7,332 nucleotides of DNA. Source: Akkermansiaceae bacterium (GTDB lineage: Bacteria > Verrucomicrobiota > Verrucomicrobiia > Verrucomicrobiales > Akkermansiaceae). The notes under the pieces were generated by a model that worked only from the letters and a program-made list of their open reading frames with translations, had not been told where the DNA came from and searched no databases. The position numbers and the translations under genes are program-made. Shown here in pieces: positions 6,308 through 7,332 of the stretch. Location: NCBI GenBank assembly GCA_029288115.1, contig JARFPV010000207.1, forward strand, positions 1 through 7,332, in the 5' to 3' direction. Every line of letters starts with the position of its first letter. Within the stretch, counting starts at the first letter, position 1.

Positions 6308-7332
6308 ATGTGTGGTTATCAAGAGCTTTTGGAGGAGGTGAGGGAGCAGGCAGGTTCGGTCTCCGAGGAAAGTGCGCTCGTCTTGCCGCATGAACTGCAT
6401 TTGCAAGCACTCTGGTTCAGTGGTCAGATGGGTCGTGAATTTGTGGCCGTTGACGGGCGGGCAGTGCGGATTGTGCAATTTGGTCATTGGAATCATGCTG
6501 CGGGGCCGGATTTTCTGCATGCTGCGGTGGAGATCGATGGAGAGGTTTGCTCGGGACCCTTGGAGTTGGATCATACCTTGGCGGATTGGGAAAACCACGG
6601 CCACGGAGACAACGAGGATTTCAATGACGTGGTGCTGCATGTCGTTTTCGGTGGTGATACAAAAAACCGTTTCACACGCACGTCCAATCACAAGGCGGTG
6701 CCGCAGGTCATGGTTCCGGATTCCATTCTCCGCGAGGCGCTGCAAATCCCGCTGGTGAATCAGGCGGCGGCGCATCCGGGAAGGTGTTTTCATCCTCTTG
6801 CAGAAATGCATGAAGGAAATCTGAATGCACTCATGCGGGAAGCGGCGATGCATCGGGCGCGGATCAAGGCGACTCGGCGGGCACGCACGATCGATGCGTT
6901 AGGTGATGAAGAATGGTTGTGGCAAGCCGTTGCAGAAACTCTCGGTTATCGACCTAACAAACTTGCGATGACCTTGCTGGCGCAACGCTTGCCCATCAGT
7001 TTGTTGGTATCTTCTCCAGATGCATGTGAGTCGATGCTGTTCGGCGCGGCAGGTTTTCTGACGGCTGAAGTCCATGATGAGTCGGTCGACGATACTCGAG
7101 GTTATCTCCGTGACCTTTGGGAGAGCTGGTGGCAGGTGCGCGATGATTATGAACCAGCCCCAGAGAGAAAGATTCCCTGGAAACTCTCAGGGATCCGGCC
7201 GGTGAACCATCCGCAGCGGCGGGTGGCATGTTTGGCTCGAGTTGCGCGACAGTGGAAAGTGTTCCGCAAGGCGTGTCGTGATGTCATGGAGATCGAGAGG
7301 TTTTTCCAAAAACTGAAGCACCCGTACTGGAG
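6308..7332 (+). CDS. DUF2851 family protein (3' end cut by window edge)
   Basis: The frame is open from ATG 6308 to the window end, giving 341 residues with the C-terminus missing; family members are roughly 400-450 residues. Recognised segments: LPHELHLQALWFSGQM (26-41), RIVQFGHWNHAAGPDF (54-69), GPLELDHTLADWENHGH (83-99), NDVVLHVVF (106-114), AETLGYRPNKLAM (209-221), LLAQRLPI (223-230) and GIRPVNHPQRRVACLA (295-310). The conserved blocks WNxxAGPDF, E-x-x-H-x(4)-DWxxHGH, VxLHVV and RPxNxPxRR are typical of DUF2851. The family has no established function. The GPDF and E-x-x-H blocks are spaced in a way that invites comparison with metal-dependent nuclease cores, but that is speculation. There is no signal peptide or membrane segment, so it should be cytoplasmic. 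AAGG 8 bases upstream supports the start. The gene is divergent from the protease-like gene. Confidence 0.88.
   Translation, partial: MCGYQELLEEVREQAGSVSEESALVLPHELHLQALWFSGQMGREFVAVDGRAVRIVQFGHWNHAAGPDFLHAAVEIDGEVCSGPLELDHTLADWENHGHGDNEDFNDVVLHVVFGGDTKNRFTRTSNHKAVPQVMVPDSILREALQIPLVNQAAAHPGRCFHPLAEMHEGNLNALMREAAMHRARIKATRRARTIDALGDEEWLWQAVAETLGYRPNKLAMTLLAQRLPISLLVSSPDACESMLFGAAGFLTAEVHDESVDDTRGYLRDLWESWWQVRDDYEPAPERKIPWKLSGIRPVNHPQRRVACLARVARQWKVFRKACRDVMEIERFFQKLKHPYW

Noticed and set aside
6302..6853. A - strand frame of about 183 codons opposite the DUF2851 gene
   Set aside because: The + strand frame carries the DUF2851 signature blocks, and the opposite frame has none.
1..7332. A new multi-gene defence or mobile system
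   Set aside because: The genes alternate in strand, most have recognisable separate families, and there is no transposase, integrase, CRISPR, toxin-antitoxin or phage signature in the window.

Overview
The window looks like chromosomal DNA from a free-living bacterium of moderate GC. The best guess is the Verrucomicrobiota or a related PVC lineage. This rests on gene content: a secreted arylsulfatase-type protein with the C-terminal extension common in PVC sulfatases, a DUF2851 protein, and an M50-like membrane protease. It is inference only, because no rRNA or other phylogenetic marker is present beyond uvrB. I see no tRNA, rRNA, insertion sequence, CRISPR array or phage gene.

Layout from left to right. 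(1) Bases 26-1678 (+) encode a secreted sulfatase-fold protein in which every active-site position I could align is substituted. (2) Bases 1674-1748 hold a perfect 24-bp inverted repeat whose arms are themselves hairpins. It fills the gap between two convergent genes and supplies or overlaps both stop codons. (3) Bases 1747-3858 (-) encode UvrB, the excision-repair damage-recognition helicase, with an extra segment of about 46 residues after the SATP motif. (4) A 102-bp divergent gap leads to a short + strand pair: 3961-4500 (two membrane segments plus a possible PH-like tail) and 4541-5059 (YbjN-like). (5) Bases 5060-5246 are non-coding and hold three hairpin-forming sequences. (6) Bases 5247-6155 (-) encode a multi-pass membrane protein with an HELTH zinc-protease motif and a very arginine-rich N-terminus. 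(7) A 152-bp divergent gap leads to a DUF2851 gene starting at 6308 (+) that runs off the right edge.

How the genes relate: apart from the 3961/4541 pair, which is probably co-transcribed, the genes alternate in strand and do not form an obvious pathway. UvrB is housekeeping DNA repair. The pseudo-sulfatase points to a periplasmic or surface role, perhaps glycan binding. The membrane protease, the YbjN-like protein and the DUF2851 protein belong to poorly characterised families. I find no convincing multi-gene new system. The most unusual items are the active-site-less sulfatase, the nested palindrome joining two stop codons, and the UvrB insertion.
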